A stretch of 64,000 nucleotides of DNA, taken from positions 309,593-373,592 of the forward strand of contig CAVQER010000006.1 of assembly GCA_963711595.1 (NCBI GenBank). The letters are read 5' to 3'. Positions 1-8,216 of this stretch are shown in pieces; positions within the stretch are counted from its first letter, which is position 1, and each line of letters starts with the position of its first letter. The position numbers and the translations under genes are program-made. The notes below the pieces were generated by a model. That model had not been told where the DNA came from. It was given only the letters and a program-made list of their open reading frames with translations, and searched no databases. Origin of the DNA: JAUSIF01 sp963711595 (GTDB lineage: Bacteria > Pseudomonadota > Alphaproteobacteria > Rhizobiales > Xanthobacteraceae).

Positions 1-196
1 TATCGCTCGAAGCTTTCGGCCTTGCGATCATCGGAAAATGCGACCTAGGTCACTAATTTCCACGGCGCGTACTTCGACGTATGGGGCGATTGCTTTCCGT
101 TGTGCGCGAGAAGTCGACACTCTTGAGGTTTGACGTCAAACCGACATAGCGCTGACCATTGAACGACTTGCTTTCGAGAAGGTAGACGTATCGCAC
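1..196 (-). pseudogene. GIY-YIG family nuclease, frameshifted and with a nonsense codon, runs off the left edge
   Basis: The GTG at 196-194 follows an AGGAGGG ribosome site and opens a reading frame beginning VRYVYLLESKSFNGQRYVGL, the GIY-YIG signature (YVYLL ... YVGLT) of small UPF0213/YhbQ-like nucleases. After SNLK the frame is lost near 116-122. The next frame continues with the family sequence (RLLAHNGKQSPHTSKYAPWK), then meets TAG at 47-45 where a Tyr codon is expected, and family-like sequence (VAFSDDRKAESFER) continues to the window edge. Two lesions make a real pseudogene plausible, although the frameshift lies in the sequence GACACTC and removing two bases would restore both the frame and a GANTC site. 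Function of the family in the cell is poorly known. Confidence 0.8.
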
Positions 197-289
197 GGAC
201 TGGCCCTCCTTCGCCAAGGCTTCGGAGGGCATCCTGCTTCGCGGTCTGCCCGCGAGTAAATCCTGCGAAGCGCGGAGCGCGAAGCAGGA

Positions 290-365
290 TGGTGGGCCCG
301 GGAGGACTCGAACCTCCAACCAGACCGTTATGAGCGGTCGGCTCTAACCATTGAGCTACGGGCCC
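290..365 (-). tRNA. tRNA with CAU anticodon, probably tRNA-Ile2 (lysidine-modified)
   Basis: The minus strand reads GGGCCCGTAGCTCAATGG at the 5' end (365) and folds as a 76-nt cloverleaf: a 7-bp acceptor stem GGGCCCG/CGGGCCC, anticodon loop CTCATAA, T-arm with GGTTCGAGTCC, discriminator A and an encoded CCA at 292-290. A CAU anticodon can belong to initiator Met, elongator Met or Ile2. The G1:C72 pair and lack of the three GC pairs typical of the initiator argue against initiator Met; the resemblance to rhizobial Ile2 genes is from memory. Confidence 0.9.
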
Positions 366-444
366 GCCGGGCGGCGGACCGTACCAAGCGCCCCTGCGGC
401 AAACAACGCAGGCGTCTTGTACGAGGCCGTTGGTGGGATGGCGC

Positions 445-1578
445 TCAGTTCGCCGGAGATATGCGCAATGCCCGGCCGCTATTCGAGTTGGTGAGCACCC
501 AGATTGTGCCGTCGGGCGCCTGCCGCACGTCGCGGATGCGTTCGCCAAGGCCAAGTAGGAGGCGTTCCTGGTTGATCACCTTATCTCCGTCGAGCTCGAG
601 CCGCTGGAGATGCCGTAGCACGAGCGCTCCTACGAAAAGGTTGCCACGCCAGCCCGGGAACGCGTCGCCCGTGTAGAACGCCATGCCTGACGGCGCGATC
701 GACGGGTCCCAATAGTAGATCGGCTGCTCCATGCTCTCCTTTTGGCTCCCCTCGCCGATCTTTGCACCGGAGTAGTGGCGGCCGAAGGAGATGGTAGGCC
801 AACCGTAATTCTTTCCCGCTTCGGGGATGTTGATCTCGTCGCCGCCGCGTGCGCCGTGCTCGATCTCCCACAGCTTGCCCGTGGTCGGATGAATCGCAGC
901 CGCCTGCGGGTTGCGATGTCCGTATGACCAGATTTCCGGCCGCACGTCCTCTCGTTTCACAAACGGATTGTCGGGTGGCACCGAACCGTCCGGCCGGATG
1001 CGCACAACTTTCCCGAGATGGCCGGAGAGATCCTGCGCAGGCGACATGGCGTTGCGCTCGCCGAGCGTAACGAACAGATTGCCGTCCGGCGCGAACGCGA
1101 GTCGGGATCCAAAGTGGAACCCACCGCCTCTTCCCGGCTCCTGCCGGAAAATCACCGTGACGTCCTGCAGGCGAGACTTGCCGCCCTCGTCGACGAGCAG
1201 CGCGTGCGCGACCGCCGTGCCATTTACGGCACCACGCGGCTCGGAGTAACTGAAGTAGATCCGCCGGCTCTTCACGAAATCCGGCGCCAGAATCACGTCG
1301 AGCAATCCGCCCTGCCCGACCGCAGCCACGGACGGCAAGCCCGCGACCGGCGCGGACAACTTTCCCTTCGAGTCGAGCACGCGCAGCCGGCCCGGCCGCT
1401 CGGTGATCAATTTTCGCCCGTCGGGCAGGAACGCGATCGCCCACGGATTCTCGAGACCGGTTGCCATGGTCTCGACGTGAAATTTCGCCTTCGCGCTTTC
1501 CATGGCCGGAGTTTTCTCCTGGGCCAGGACAGGCGTCGCGAACAGGGAAAGCAGCAGAATCAGAAATTGACGGATCAC
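445..1578 (-). CDS. PQQ-dependent aldose sugar dehydrogenase (soluble, periplasmic)
   Basis: A 377-residue protein of the Asd/YliI family, which oxidises aldose sugars in the periplasm with PQQ and calcium. An N-terminal signal peptide (IRQFLILLLSLFATPVLAQ) is followed by the beta-propeller. Visible family motifs are LENPWAIAFLPDG, ITERPGRLRV, GGFHFGSRLAFAPDG (with the catalytic-type His), SYGHRNPQ, GARGGDEIN and GKNYGWP. The start is taken as the GTG at 1578 because the signal peptide begins there; the frame stays open upstream to 1839 but overlaps the preceding gene. No strong ribosome site is visible. The gene lies 28 bases after the stop of the AI-2E transporter gene, on the same strand. 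Confidence 0.88.
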   Translation of the reverse strand: MIRQFLILLLSLFATPVLAQEKTPAMESAKAKFHVETMATGLENPWAIAFLPDGRKLITERPGRLRVLDSKGKLSAPVAGLPSVAAVGQGGLLDVILAPDFVKSRRIYFSYSEPRGAVNGTAVAHALLVDEGGKSRLQDVTVIFRQEPGRGGGFHFGSRLAFAPDGNLFVTLGERNAMSPAQDLSGHLGKVVRIRPDGSVPPDNPFVKREDVRPEIWSYGHRNPQAAAIHPTTGKLWEIEHGARGGDEINIPEAGKNYGWPTISFGRHYSGAKIGEGSQKESMEQPIYYWDPSIAPSGMAFYTGDAFPGWRGNLFVGALVLRHLQRLELDGDKVINQERLLLGLGERIRDVRQAPDGTIWVLTNSNSGRALRISPAN

Positions 1579-1606
1579 GATGCACCCCGGAACCGACAAC
1601 GCGATA

Positions 1607-2731
1607 TTACGGTCGCGGTTCCTTGCGCACCAGTGCAGGCGTGTCGCCCCCTGAACCAAAAATGTCCACCAGCCAACGGGTCGATGGGTGCTGCGCGCAG
1701 AACGCCAGCAACGCAATCGTGATCGGAACGCCGATAAAGGCGCCGAACAATCCCCAGAGGAACGTCCAGAAGAACACTGCGAAGAGAACGACGCTCGGAG
1801 AAATCGCCAACGCCTTCCCGGAGATACGCGGCTCGACATAGCTGCCGATCACGAATTGGATGACGTTCAATCCGAGGAAAACCGCGAGTGCCGACTGCCA
1901 CGATGCGAACTGCGCGAGCGCGTACAAAGTGGGAAACAGCGTGGCGATGAAAGGCCCGATGAACGGGATGTAATTCAATGCGAAGGCGATGACGCCCCAC
2001 TCGGCAGCTAGCTGCAAGCCGGCAAGCGCCGCCAAAGCCCACACCAGCAAGCCGGTCGCAAGGCTCATCAGCGTCCGGATTATCAGATACCTGCGAAGCT
2101 TCGCCGCGGTCTCCATGCTCCCGTCATGGAGCACGCGTGCGGCTTCCCGATTTCTCAAGTTGGCGATCCTTCGTGGGAAATCACCGACCTCGAGAAGTCC
2201 AAGCATGACGTAGGTGAACACGATCAGCCAGAACGTGATGGTCGTGTTCACGCGGCCAGTCACACCCTGGATCGTTCGCAGTAGCCACCCGACATTGAAG
2301 TGCTCCGCCCAGATCGCGGCGACGACGATGCCGTGGCCTTCCAGCCAGGCGATCACGTAGTCATAGATGCTTCGAAATCGGTCGGCATCGGCGAACACGG
2401 CCCGCCCTACCCGGCTAAAGGCCCAGGCGATGAGCGAGGTGAATAGCAAGAATGCCGCGACGGCAATCAGCATCACAATTGCCAACGCAAGCAGCGTCGG
2501 CAGACGTGATTGCAGCCAGCTCTGAACCGGCCACAAAACTGCGACGACAAAGAGAGCGCACGCTACCGGCGCAAAAACGACGCTGCCGATGTAGAGCGCG
2601 CCAAGCGCCGCGATGATGGCGACCAATGCGACCAACGTGCGGAGCCAAGGATCACCGAGATACGAACGCGATTCAATGGGAACGGTCACAGCGGCATTCC
2701 ATCCCGTCGCGCTGGAGGCGACCGTTGGCAT
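1607..2731 (-). CDS. AI-2E family transporter (PerM-like permease)
   Basis: A 374-residue integral membrane protein with about eight hydrophobic segments and the AI-2E family C-terminal signature: a run containing AFALNYIPFIGPFIATLFP followed by NVIQFVIGSYVEPRISGK and LWGLFGAFIGVPITIAL. Members export small molecules or act in Na+/H+ exchange; the substrate cannot be told from sequence. ATG at 2731 is preferred over a TTG 12 bases upstream. The gene precedes the sugar dehydrogenase gene on the same strand, with only 28 bases between them, so cotranscription is likely. Confidence 0.88.
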   Translation of the reverse strand: MPTVASSATGWNAAVTVPIESRSYLGDPWLRTLVALVAIIAALGALYIGSVVFAPVACALFVVAVLWPVQSWLQSRLPTLLALAIVMLIAVAAFLLFTSLIAWAFSRVGRAVFADADRFRSIYDYVIAWLEGHGIVVAAIWAEHFNVGWLLRTIQGVTGRVNTTITFWLIVFTYVMLGLLEVGDFPRRIANLRNREAARVLHDGSMETAAKLRRYLIIRTLMSLATGLLVWALAALAGLQLAAEWGVIAFALNYIPFIGPFIATLFPTLYALAQFASWQSALAVFLGLNVIQFVIGSYVEPRISGKALAISPSVVLFAVFFWTFLWGLFGAFIGVPITIALLAFCAQHPSTRWLVDIFGSGGDTPALVRKEPRP

Positions 2732-2791
2732 CGTGCGGAGCAACCGGTCGAGTTGCCTTAGGCGAATGGCCGCGTGGCGCCGAACCGTTCG

Positions 2792-3172
2792 CTACTGAAC
2801 GAGCTTGAGGCGAAGGTTGGCGTATTCCTGTTCGGTGATCCGCCCGGAGCTTTTGAGCCCGTCGAGTTTCTCGAGCTCATCGGCTACGCTGAAACCGACG
2901 TAACGTCGAACCTCGTCACGCGCTTGTGTCGCCCGCTCAACCCCGCGCGCTTCCATCCCACGGCCCTGCGAGATGAGATATGCGAACACCGTGAGGTACG
3001 GGAGCAGGATCAGGAAAATCACCCAGAGAGCCTTGCCCCAGCCGGATATGTCTTGGCGCCGGAACAGGTCGCTAAAGACCGTGATCAGCAGCCAGAACCA
3101 TACGACGAACAAGAAAATGACGAGGGTGTTGACGAGGAAGTTGGTGAAGCTGAATCCGCCCTCAAAGAGCAT
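2792..3172 (-). CDS. SHOCT / PLDc_N domain small membrane protein
   Basis: A 126-residue protein. The first 70 residues form two transmembrane helices (FLVNTLVIFLFVVWFWLLIT and ALWVIFLILLPYLTVFAYLI) separated by FRRQDISGWGKALW, a layout typical of PLDc_N-type membrane proteins. The last 35 residues form a SHOCT motif (ELEKLDGLKSSGRITEQEYA), a short alpha-helical oligomerisation element. Function is unknown; families like this often sit in stress-related contexts. It lies 60 bases upstream of the AI-2E transporter gene on the same strand. Confidence 0.82.
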   Translation of the reverse strand: MLFEGGFSFTNFLVNTLVIFLFVVWFWLLITVFSDLFRRQDISGWGKALWVIFLILLPYLTVFAYLISQGRGMEARGVERATQARDEVRRYVGFSVADELEKLDGLKSSGRITEQEYANLRLKLVQ

Positions 3173-3330
3173 TGCGGCCTCCCGAACACGTTGCGAATAC
3201 GGTTCGCGCGCTCGTGAATTAGCGCCTTGTTGGAAGCGCCGCGCTCCGGAAAATCCCGGGGTATCGCGCGGATTCTATTGAGCGAAGCGCGGATGTGCCT
3301 GAGCAGGGATCGGTGCAATCGCTGACCAGC

Positions 3331-3528
3331 TCAGCCCGCGGACACCTGACCGGCAAAATCTCGGACGACGTCCGCAAAAGAGGTGTCGACGGTCATCGCG
3401 TAAATCAGCGCGACGATCGAGAACACGAGGGCAAGCGCCACGGCGAAGTCGACGCAGACCGCGTCATACTGCAATTCGCGCACGGCTCGGGGAAAGCGCC
3501 GCTCAGGCGCACGGGACGGGCGTTCCAT
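3331..3528 (-). CDS. Small single-helix membrane protein, unknown function
   Basis: A 65-residue protein with a basic N-terminus (MERPSRAPERRFPRA) and one membrane helix (VDFAVALALVFSIVALIYAM). GGAG lies seven bases before the ATG at 3528, which supports translation. I recognise no family. It stands alone between the frameshifted glutathione S-transferase gene and the SHOCT gene. Confidence 0.55.
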   Translation of the reverse strand: MERPSRAPERRFPRAVRELQYDAVCVDFAVALALVFSIVALIYAMTVDTSFADVVRDFAGQVSAG

Positions 3529-3624
3529 AATATCTCCAACGAATCATCTCGCCCGCCTTGCCTGACAAGGTACGGCAGATCGAGTCTCCCGCGAGTCCGC
3601 TCGATGGCGAAATCGTGACCTCGA

Positions 3625-4273
3625 TCAGACTTCAGCAAGAGTTGCGGAAACGACAGCGCCTTCGGGCGCCTGTGTCATTGCGATGTGACTCGGCTCGGTA
3701 GCGATCCGAGCAAGCCAATCCGTCACCGCCGGGAAGCCGGAAAGATCGAAATCGCCTTCCGGCGCAACGTGGGTATGCGCATAGAGCGCGAGATCGGCCA
3801 CGCTGCAGCGACCGCCGACGAAATAGGCGTTGCGCGCGAGATGCCGTTCCATGAGTCCGAGCGCCTCGTAGCCCTGCTCCATCCAGTGGTCGATGTCGTG
3901 CGTGCGGAGGTCGCGCCCGCCGCGCACGAGCGAGAGCCACCAGCGCGCTGCCGCGAGCGCCGGTTCATGACTGTGCTGTTCGAAGAACATCCAACGCAGC
4001 ACTTCAGCTTTCTGCAGGCGGTTCGCCGGCAGGAACGGCGTGTCCTCGCCGAGATAGACAAGAATCGCATTCGAACTCGGCGAGCCGATGACCATTTTCG
4101 AGTTCGAGCAGCGGGACGTGCCCATCCGGATTTTTCGCAAGGAAGGCAGGCGTGCGCGTTTCACCCTTGAGGATGTCGACTTCCACCAGGCGGTAGGAGA
4201 TTCCGAGCCGCGCCAGTAACAGCCGAACTTTGTACGAATTGCCCGAGAGCTGCATTGAATAGAGAGTCAGCAT
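3625..4273 (-). pseudogene. Glutathione S-transferase, interrupted by a one-base insertion
   Basis: The reading frame starts at the ATG at 4273 with MLTLYSMQLSGNSYKVRLLL, the thioredoxin-fold glutathione-binding domain, and runs to NGHRLAE (family motif ending in E-S). There the frame breaks. The next frame continues exactly where the family predicts (SNAILVYLGEDTPFLPANRL) into the helical C-terminal domain ending at 3625. Deleting one A of GAACTC at 4073-4078 restores HRLAESNAILVYLG and would also recreate a GACTC (GANTC) site. The rest of the gene is well preserved, so this may be a sequence error rather than decay. Repaired length is about 215 residues, normal for the family. Confidence 0.85.
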
Positions 4274-4445
4274 GGGAACTCCGAGCAATCAGCGACCGTC
4301 GACGCTCCGACGTGCGTTTCAGCCGCGTAAATTCAAGCGTGCGCGTTGCCTCGGCCGCATTCCGATGCGCTCACGCCGATCATCTCAAGGCTAGCGCAGA
4401 CGAACGCGCGCCGAAAGGACCGCTCCGGAACCGAGCGGTGATCGG

Positions 4446-5426
4446 TCAATCGCGCGAGAGAGGAGTTCCTTGCACTGCGGCAATCGGCGACACGCGCATG
4501 TGAACGAGCGAGCGCTCGACGAACGCACTGGCTCCAATCCAGCAACCGGCGGCAATCACGAGGCCCGCGAGCACGTCCACGAAGTAGTGTCCGCCATCCA
4601 CCGGCGTCGCCGCAATCATCAGGACGTTCACTACGAGACCGACCCAACGCATTGCCGGCACGGGCCAGAACGCGAAGATGAAGAGCAGCGCAATCGCGGA
4701 ATGAAAACTGGGAAAGGTGATGATGCCCATCGATCCGACACCAGCGAGCAGCCGGAATGAGCCGTCGCGAAGGCCATGGAAGATCGGCAAATGAAACTCG
4801 CGCGTGACCGGGTCGATCGCCGGATGATCGATCGCGTGCAGTCCGTAGTGACCCCACACGCCTTGCGCAGGCGTAAAGGCGGAGATAACGATGGTCACAA
4901 CAGCGGCCGTCATGAACGCAAGCAGGAACGTGCGCAGGTGAGCGAAGCGGCCGCTGAACGACAGACACAGGATCGCGACGGACGCCTGAACCGTAAAACT
5001 CTGGTACGCGAATCCGAACAGGGGATGCGCCATTGGGATGGCGTTCATCCAGTCGAGCAGTTCACGCCAACCGAGCCCCAATGCGCCGTCAGCTGCGTCG
5101 AAAACATGGTCCAGCAAGGGAAGGTTGGCACTCGCCGCAAGATAGGAGAGCGGACCACCGACTGCAGAGAACGCGAGCAACATGCCGGTAGCGCCGAGCG
5201 CCGACGCCAGGCGCAGATCCTCTCGCAACTCGTAGAATCGGGCGGCGATCACGAGCGCGACGCACGCGCCTCCGGGCAAGAGAAACGAAGTCCATAAGAT
5301 TCGAAAATCACTCACCGCCGGCGCGCCGAACACGACCGCCGCCACGGCGACCACCACGGCCCAGAGCATCAGGTCCAGACGGCTCAAGTTCGAGCTATCG
5401 ATCTTCATGGATCGCATCAATCGCAT
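4446..5426 (-). CDS. PAP2-superfamily membrane phosphatase / phosphotransferase
   Basis: A 326-residue polytopic membrane protein with several hydrophobic helices. The C-terminal half carries a PAP2-type active site: SMGIITFPSFHSAIALLF supplies the S-x-x-x-H element and ATPVDGGHYFVDVLAGL the second catalytic His with Asp. This resembles the PAP2_3 (Aur1/inositol phosphotransferase-like) group, so the substrate is probably a lipid phosphate or phospholipid head group. The start at 5426 is uncertain; Met4 and Met7 are alternatives and none has a clear ribosome site. It is divergent from aatA. Confidence 0.82.
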   Translation of the reverse strand: MRLMRSMKIDSSNLSRLDLMLWAVVVAVAAVVFGAPAVSDFRILWTSFLLPGGACVALVIAARFYELREDLRLASALGATGMLLAFSAVGGPLSYLAASANLPLLDHVFDAADGALGLGWRELLDWMNAIPMAHPLFGFAYQSFTVQASVAILCLSFSGRFAHLRTFLLAFMTAAVVTIVISAFTPAQGVWGHYGLHAIDHPAIDPVTREFHLPIFHGLRDGSFRLLAGVGSMGIITFPSFHSAIALLFIFAFWPVPAMRWVGLVVNVLMIAATPVDGGHYFVDVLAGLVIAAGCWIGASAFVERSLVHMRVSPIAAVQGTPLSRD

Positions 5427-5595
5427 TCAACCGGGGAGTGTTCGCCCGCGAAAGTAGCCGAGCCGGCTTGCCGCCCCGTTAATGGCTGTCATCAATACTG
5501 GTGATGCCCTCGGCAACGCCGGGGAATGGACGGTTTTTGCTTGCCGTGAATCGGTTGAGGCTTTAGGTCTGCCGCCCGCAACACCGGTGCAACGC

Positions 5596-6798
5596 ATGGC
5601 TTTTCTTTCGGACGCAATCGGGCGCATCAAGCCCTCGCCTACCATTGCCATCTCGGACCTCGCGAAGAAGCTGAAGGCCGAGGGCCGCGACATTATTGCC
5701 CTGTCCGCGGGCGAGCCCGATTTCGATACGCCGGACAACATCAAAAAGGCGGCGATCGAAGCGATCAAGCGCGGCGAGACGAAATACACCGCCGTCGACG
5801 GCATGCCTGAGCTAAAGGCCGCGGTCGCGCGCAAGTTCAAGCGTGAGAACGAACTCGATTACAAGCCGAGCCAGATCACCGTCGGCACCGGCGGCAAGCA
5901 GGTGTTGTTCAACGCACTTGTCGCGACGATCAATCCCGGCGACGAGGTGATCGTTCCCGCGCCCTACTGGGTGAGCTATCCGGACATCGTGCTGTTCGCG
6001 GGCGGCAAGCCGGTGCCGGTCGTCGGCAAACTCGAGGACGGTTTCAAGATCAAACCGGCCGCACTCGAGCGCGCAATCACGCCGAAGACGAAGTGGTTGA
6101 TCTTCAACTCGCCGTCGAACCCGACCGGCGCCGCCTATTCGCGCGCGGAATTGAAAGCGCTCACGGATGTGCTCGTGAAGCACCCGCACGTCTGGGTGCT
6201 CACGGACGATATGTACGAGCATCTCGTCTACGATGATTTCAAGTTCGCGACGCCGGCGCAGGTCGAGCCGACGCTTTACGAGCGCACGCTGACCATGAAC
6301 GGCGTGTCGAAGGCCTATTGCATGACCGGCTGGCGCCTCGGCTACGCCGGCGGACCCGAGCCATTGATCAAGGCAATGGGAACGCTGCAGTCGCAATCGA
6401 CGACGAACCCGAGCTCGATCACGCAGTGGGCTTCGGTCGAGGCGCTCGACGGGCCGCAGGATTTCATCCCGAAGCACAACAAGGTGTTCAAGGAGCGGCG
6501 TGATCTCGTCGTGTCGATGCTGAATCAGGCCAAGGGCTTGACTTGCCCGAAGCCGGAAGGCGCCTTCTATGTTTATCCGTCGTGCGCGGGTGCCATCGGC
6601 AAGTCCTCGCCAGCAAGCAGGAAAATCGAAACCGACGAGGATTTTGCGAAGGAGCTGCTGGCGGCCGAAGGCGTCGCGGTCGTGCACGGCACCGCGTTCG
6701 GTCTCGCGCCGGCCTTTCGCATCTCATACGCCACGTCGACCGAGCAGCTCGAGGAAGCCTGCAATCGCATTCAGCGGTTTTGCGGAAACTTGAAGTAA
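5596..6798 (+). CDS. aatA: Aspartate aminotransferase, class I (PLP-dependent)
   Basis: A 400-residue class I/II aminotransferase that interconverts aspartate and oxaloacetate with 2-oxoglutarate/glutamate in the cytoplasm. Family landmarks: SAGEPDFDTPDNIKKAA, the TKYTAVDGMPELKAA substrate-loop region, NSPSNPTGAAYSRAEL, the PLP lysine in NGVSKAYCMTGWRLGYAGG and the C-terminal FRISYATSTEQLEEA with the carboxylate-binding Arg. The start MAFLSDAIGRIKPSPTIAIS matches the usual rhizobial start; the frame is open for another 38 codons upstream but that part lacks family character. Length is normal for AatA. Confidence 0.93.
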   Translation: MAFLSDAIGRIKPSPTIAISDLAKKLKAEGRDIIALSAGEPDFDTPDNIKKAAIEAIKRGETKYTAVDGMPELKAAVARKFKRENELDYKPSQITVGTGGKQVLFNALVATINPGDEVIVPAPYWVSYPDIVLFAGGKPVPVVGKLEDGFKIKPAALERAITPKTKWLIFNSPSNPTGAAYSRAELKALTDVLVKHPHVWVLTDDMYEHLVYDDFKFATPAQVEPTLYERTLTMNGVSKAYCMTGWRLGYAGGPEPLIKAMGTLQSQSTTNPSSITQWASVEALDGPQDFIPKHNKVFKERRDLVVSMLNQAKGLTCPKPEGAFYVYPSCAGAIGKSSPASRKIETDEDFAKELLAAEGVAVVHGTAFGLAPAFRISYATSTEQLEEACNRIQRFCGNLK

Positions 6799-6817
6799 CG
6801 GCGCGGGACGGCCGGCC

Positions 6818-7024
6818 TTATCGCCCGCGTTTCCGCCGTCCGCCCTTGCGTTTGCGCGGGACCTTCTTTCCCTTTTTGCGCGCTTCCGACAAACCGATCG
6901 CGATCGCCTGCTTCCGGCTCTTCACCTTCTTGCCGCTGCGCCCACTTCTGAGTGTGCCGCGCTTGCGCTTGCGCATCGCCCGTCTCACATCCTTGGAAGC
7001 GCCACGCGAATACTTACGTGCCAT
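6818..7024 (-). CDS. Small, very basic DUF6496-like protein
   Basis: A 68-residue protein, over a third Lys and Arg. It shows the DUF6496 core: ASKDVRRAMRKRKRGTLRSG followed by GRSGKKVKSRKQAIAIGLSEARKKGKKVP. The ATG at 7024 follows GGAGAACGCAT, an adequate ribosome site. Such proteins probably bind nucleic acid, but no role has been shown that I know of. It converges on aatA with 19 bases between the stops. Confidence 0.75.
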   Translation of the reverse strand: MARKYSRGASKDVRRAMRKRKRGTLRSGRSGKKVKSRKQAIAIGLSEARKKGKKVPRKRKGGRRKRGR

Positions 7025-7148
7025 ATGCGTTCTCCTGGAGCATCAACATCCTTTGGCGTAATCTTGCGCCCAGGATTTCTCTTCCATGGCAACGCAATGG
7101 CCACGATTTTGATCCACTTCGGCAATCGTCAGGAATAGAATTCGGTCC

Positions 7149-8216
7149 ATGAGCACGCCCCTCGCCCGCTTCGCCACCGCGGTCGCCTACGGTGCGACGC
7201 AATTACCGCGCGTCGCGTGGTACGTCGGCCACGGGTTCGCCATGCGCTACATTTCGGATGAAGTGCGCCGGCGCGAAGGAGAGAGCGCGCGGCCTCGTGC
7301 ACGAACCGATGCGCCCGTGCCAGACCGCAGCCGTCTCTATGCGGACATGGCGCGCCTGTTTCAGCAGGACCTCGCCAACGTCGAGGCGGGAATCTATCCG
7401 CTGCCGGCGGATCGCGACGGCTCGCTGGCCACGCTGCTGAAGCGCTCGCGGCTCTTCTTCGAGGACCTCCCCGAAATCCACCGCCGCCGCAAAAGCGGCG
7501 AACACAGCGAGGTCTTCACCGACGAAATGCGCGCAAAGCGTCCGCGCTACTATCTGCAGAACTTTCACTTCCAGACCGGCGGATGGCTTACCGAGGACTC
7601 TGCGCAACGGTACGACACACAGGTCGAGGTGCTGTTCAACGGGACCGCCAATGCGATCCGCCGTCAGGCGCTCGTTCCCCTACACGAGCTCTTTGCCGGG
7701 CGCGATCAGCGCACCTTGCGCCTCCTCGACGTCGGCACCGGCACCGCGCGCTTTCTCGATTTCGTGAAACAGGCCTGGCCGCGACTGCCGGTTTTGGGGC
7801 TTGATTTCTCCGAGGCCTACTTGAATGAAGCCCGGCGCCACCTGCGTCGTCGTTCACGGATTGGATTCGTCGTTGGCAACGCCGAATCGATCCCGCTGGC
7901 CGACGCGAGCCAGGACGCGGTCACGAGCATTTTCACCTTTCACGAACTGCCCCCGCAGGTGCGCCGAGCCGTCGTCCGCGAATGCGCGCGTGTGCTGAAG
8001 CCGGGAGGCCGGCTCGTGCTCCTGGACTCACTTCAGCGCGGCGACATGCCCGATTACGAAGGCTTGCTTGAGCTCTTCCCGCAGAATTTCCACGAACCCT
8101 ACTACGCGAGTTACCTGGAGGAGGATTTCGCCGAAATCGCGCGCGCGGGCGGCCTCACCCACGTCCGCGACACGCCGGCATTCGTCTCCAAGGTGATGGT
8201 GTTCGACAAGCGATGA
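7149..8216 (+). CDS. Class I SAM-dependent methyltransferase
   Basis: A 355-residue protein whose C-terminal two thirds is a Rossmann methyltransferase: motif I is LRLLDVGTGTARFLDF, motif II GLDFSEAYLNEA, motif III VVGNAESIPLADASQDAV, and the post-motif strand GGRLVLLDSLQRGDMPDYEG. The N-terminal 150 residues are helical and not recognised. The resemblance is to small-molecule (UbiE/quinone-like) methyltransferases, but the substrate is unknown. The stop overlaps the start of the aldo/keto reductase by four bases (ATGA), so the two are translationally coupled. Confidence 0.85.
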   Translation: MSTPLARFATAVAYGATQLPRVAWYVGHGFAMRYISDEVRRREGESARPRARTDAPVPDRSRLYADMARLFQQDLANVEAGIYPLPADRDGSLATLLKRSRLFFEDLPEIHRRRKSGEHSEVFTDEMRAKRPRYYLQNFHFQTGGWLTEDSAQRYDTQVEVLFNGTANAIRRQALVPLHELFAGRDQRTLRLLDVGTGTARFLDFVKQAWPRLPVLGLDFSEAYLNEARRHLRRRSRIGFVVGNAESIPLADASQDAVTSIFTFHELPPQVRRAVVRECARVLKPGGRLVLLDSLQRGDMPDYEGLLELFPQNFHEPYYASYLEEDFAEIARAGGLTHVRDTPAFVSKVMVFDKR

